The notes below the pieces were generated by a model. The model saw only the letters and a list, made by a program, of their open reading frames with translations. It had not been told where the DNA came from and did no database searches. From positions 1 through 64,000 of the forward strand of contig CALDHM010000037.1 of the NCBI GenBank assembly GCA_937941455.1: a stretch of 64,000 nt of DNA, written 5' to 3'. The stretch comes from an uncultured Pirellulaceae bacterium. Its GTDB lineage: Bacteria; Planctomycetota; Planctomycetia; Pirellulales; Pirellulaceae. Both the position numbers and the translations under genes were made by a program. Below, piece after piece: positions 63,545 to 64,000 of this stretch. Position 1 is the first letter of the stretch; each line of letters starts with the position of its first letter.

Positions 63545-63876
63545 AGGTTGACCTGCCGACGAATGGTGGGGTGGCAACGGGAGCAAGGCACCCGCTGTAG
63601 GTAGACAATCACGTTCCTACCATCGGCAAAACTAACTCTACGGGTTTGGTAAACTCTGACGATTGTGGCGAAAATTTGCCGGACGGGGTTTGATCGACCG
63701 CGCGATGCTCTGGAATGCGGGTTTTTCCAGTAAATTTTGGGGTTTTGGGAAATTCAGACCAAGTTTTTTGATTGCAGAAGCGTCTTATCTTGATAAAAAT
63801 GAAAAGAAACCCCGGAACAACCTCCGAATATTCCTAGTACCAAGCCTAAACCCAGAAAATCCAAGAGAATTTCGCC
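63545..63876. other. 332-bp divergent intergenic region
   Basis: Between the PVC-type cytochrome gene (minus) and the partial gene at the right edge (plus); it should contain both promoters. No gene, repeat or hairpin was identified. The stretch is AT-richer than its surroundings (for example GATAAAAATGAAAAGAAACC). Confidence 0.45.
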
Positions 63877-64000
63877 ATGCTGACCTTTGGCCAAAAGCTT
63901 TGTTCGTACCTGTGGGGGTATCGAGAAATCACGGTACGGCCGACTTCGCAAACTATCAACCCGTTCGAATTCAACGAACTGGAAGCACGCAAACTGCTGG
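63877..64000 (+). CDS. unidentified protein, N-terminal fragment (runs off the window)
   Basis: An open frame of 41 codons from ATG 63877 to the edge, starting MLTFGQKLCSYLWGYREITV and continuing PTSQTINPFEFNELEARKLL. It has no stop and lies at a sensible distance from the divergent gene, with a purine-rich AAGAGAA before the ATG. No family can be assigned from this part. Confidence 0.5.
   Translation, partial: MLTFGQKLCSYLWGYREITVRPTSQTINPFEFNELEARKLL

Overview
The window reads as a chromosomal segment from a planctomycete, most likely in or near the Pirellulaceae. The lineage markers are a PVC-type heme-binding CxxCH protein with TIGR02603/TIGR02604-like regions, an SHD1-domain secreted protein, a PEP-CTERM protein, a ThuA-domain protein with a signal peptide, a futalosine menaquinone pathway (mqnA, mqnC), a eukaryote-like ileS and a MoxR/DUF58/VWA operon. 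GC content is moderate. Most of the window is ordinary housekeeping chromosome; the clearest accessory patch is 47.1-48.9 kb.

Layout. At 0-5.6 kb: the start of a RAYT/Y1-transposase-like gene cut by the window edge, a UvrD/PcrA helicase, a membrane TPR protein overlapping yraN, and carA. At 5.6-8.4 kb: hom followed by a phosphoglycerate-mutase-like gene that may supply homoserine kinase. At 8.5-13.3 kb: a YhaO/YhaN (SbcD/SbcC-like) nuclease-ATPase pair. At 13.4-15.2 kb: a DUF3754 membrane protein and rpmF. At 15.2-16.2 kb: a non-coding, low-complexity repeat tract. At 16.3-19.3 kb: a lipoprotein TolC-family channel and a small lipoprotein, each followed by a terminator. At 19.3-20.5 kb: a non-coding stretch with repeat elements, then tRNA-Ser(UGA).

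At 20.6-23.2 kb: two adjacent CydA-like membrane proteins, the first carrying a heme-c motif. At 23.4-29.3 kb: SHD1 protein, ThuA protein, UDP-glucuronate decarboxylase, a sarcosine-oxidase-like flavoprotein and sthA. At 29.5-32.2 kb: a 904-residue RTX protein with a serralysin-like domain whose zinc site is gone. At 32.4-38.2 kb: class II aldolase, purN, ileS and a very acidic small protein, all on the minus strand. At 38.9-42.3 kb: a giant Gly/Asn-rich PEP-CTERM protein. At 42.6-46.7 kb: mqnA-mqnC, a small secreted protein and a PLP-dependent trans-sulfuration enzyme. At 47.3-48.9 kb: a dead IS5-type element next to an internally deleted jetD-like (Wadjet) remnant.

At 49-64 kb: NUDIX hydrolase, intradiol dioxygenase, YifB/ComM ATPase, then the moxR-DUF58-VWA operon, a Lon-like protease, the PVC-type cytochrome and the start of an unidentified gene.

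The observations most worth following are a dispersed 35-bp repeat found downstream of three unrelated genes in the same relative orientation, a second REP-like family (four copies), the CydA-CydA' pair with heme c, the pseudo-protease RTX protein, the Wadjet remnant beside the IS, and the hom-linked putative homoserine kinase. All calls come from reading the sequence; no database search was run.
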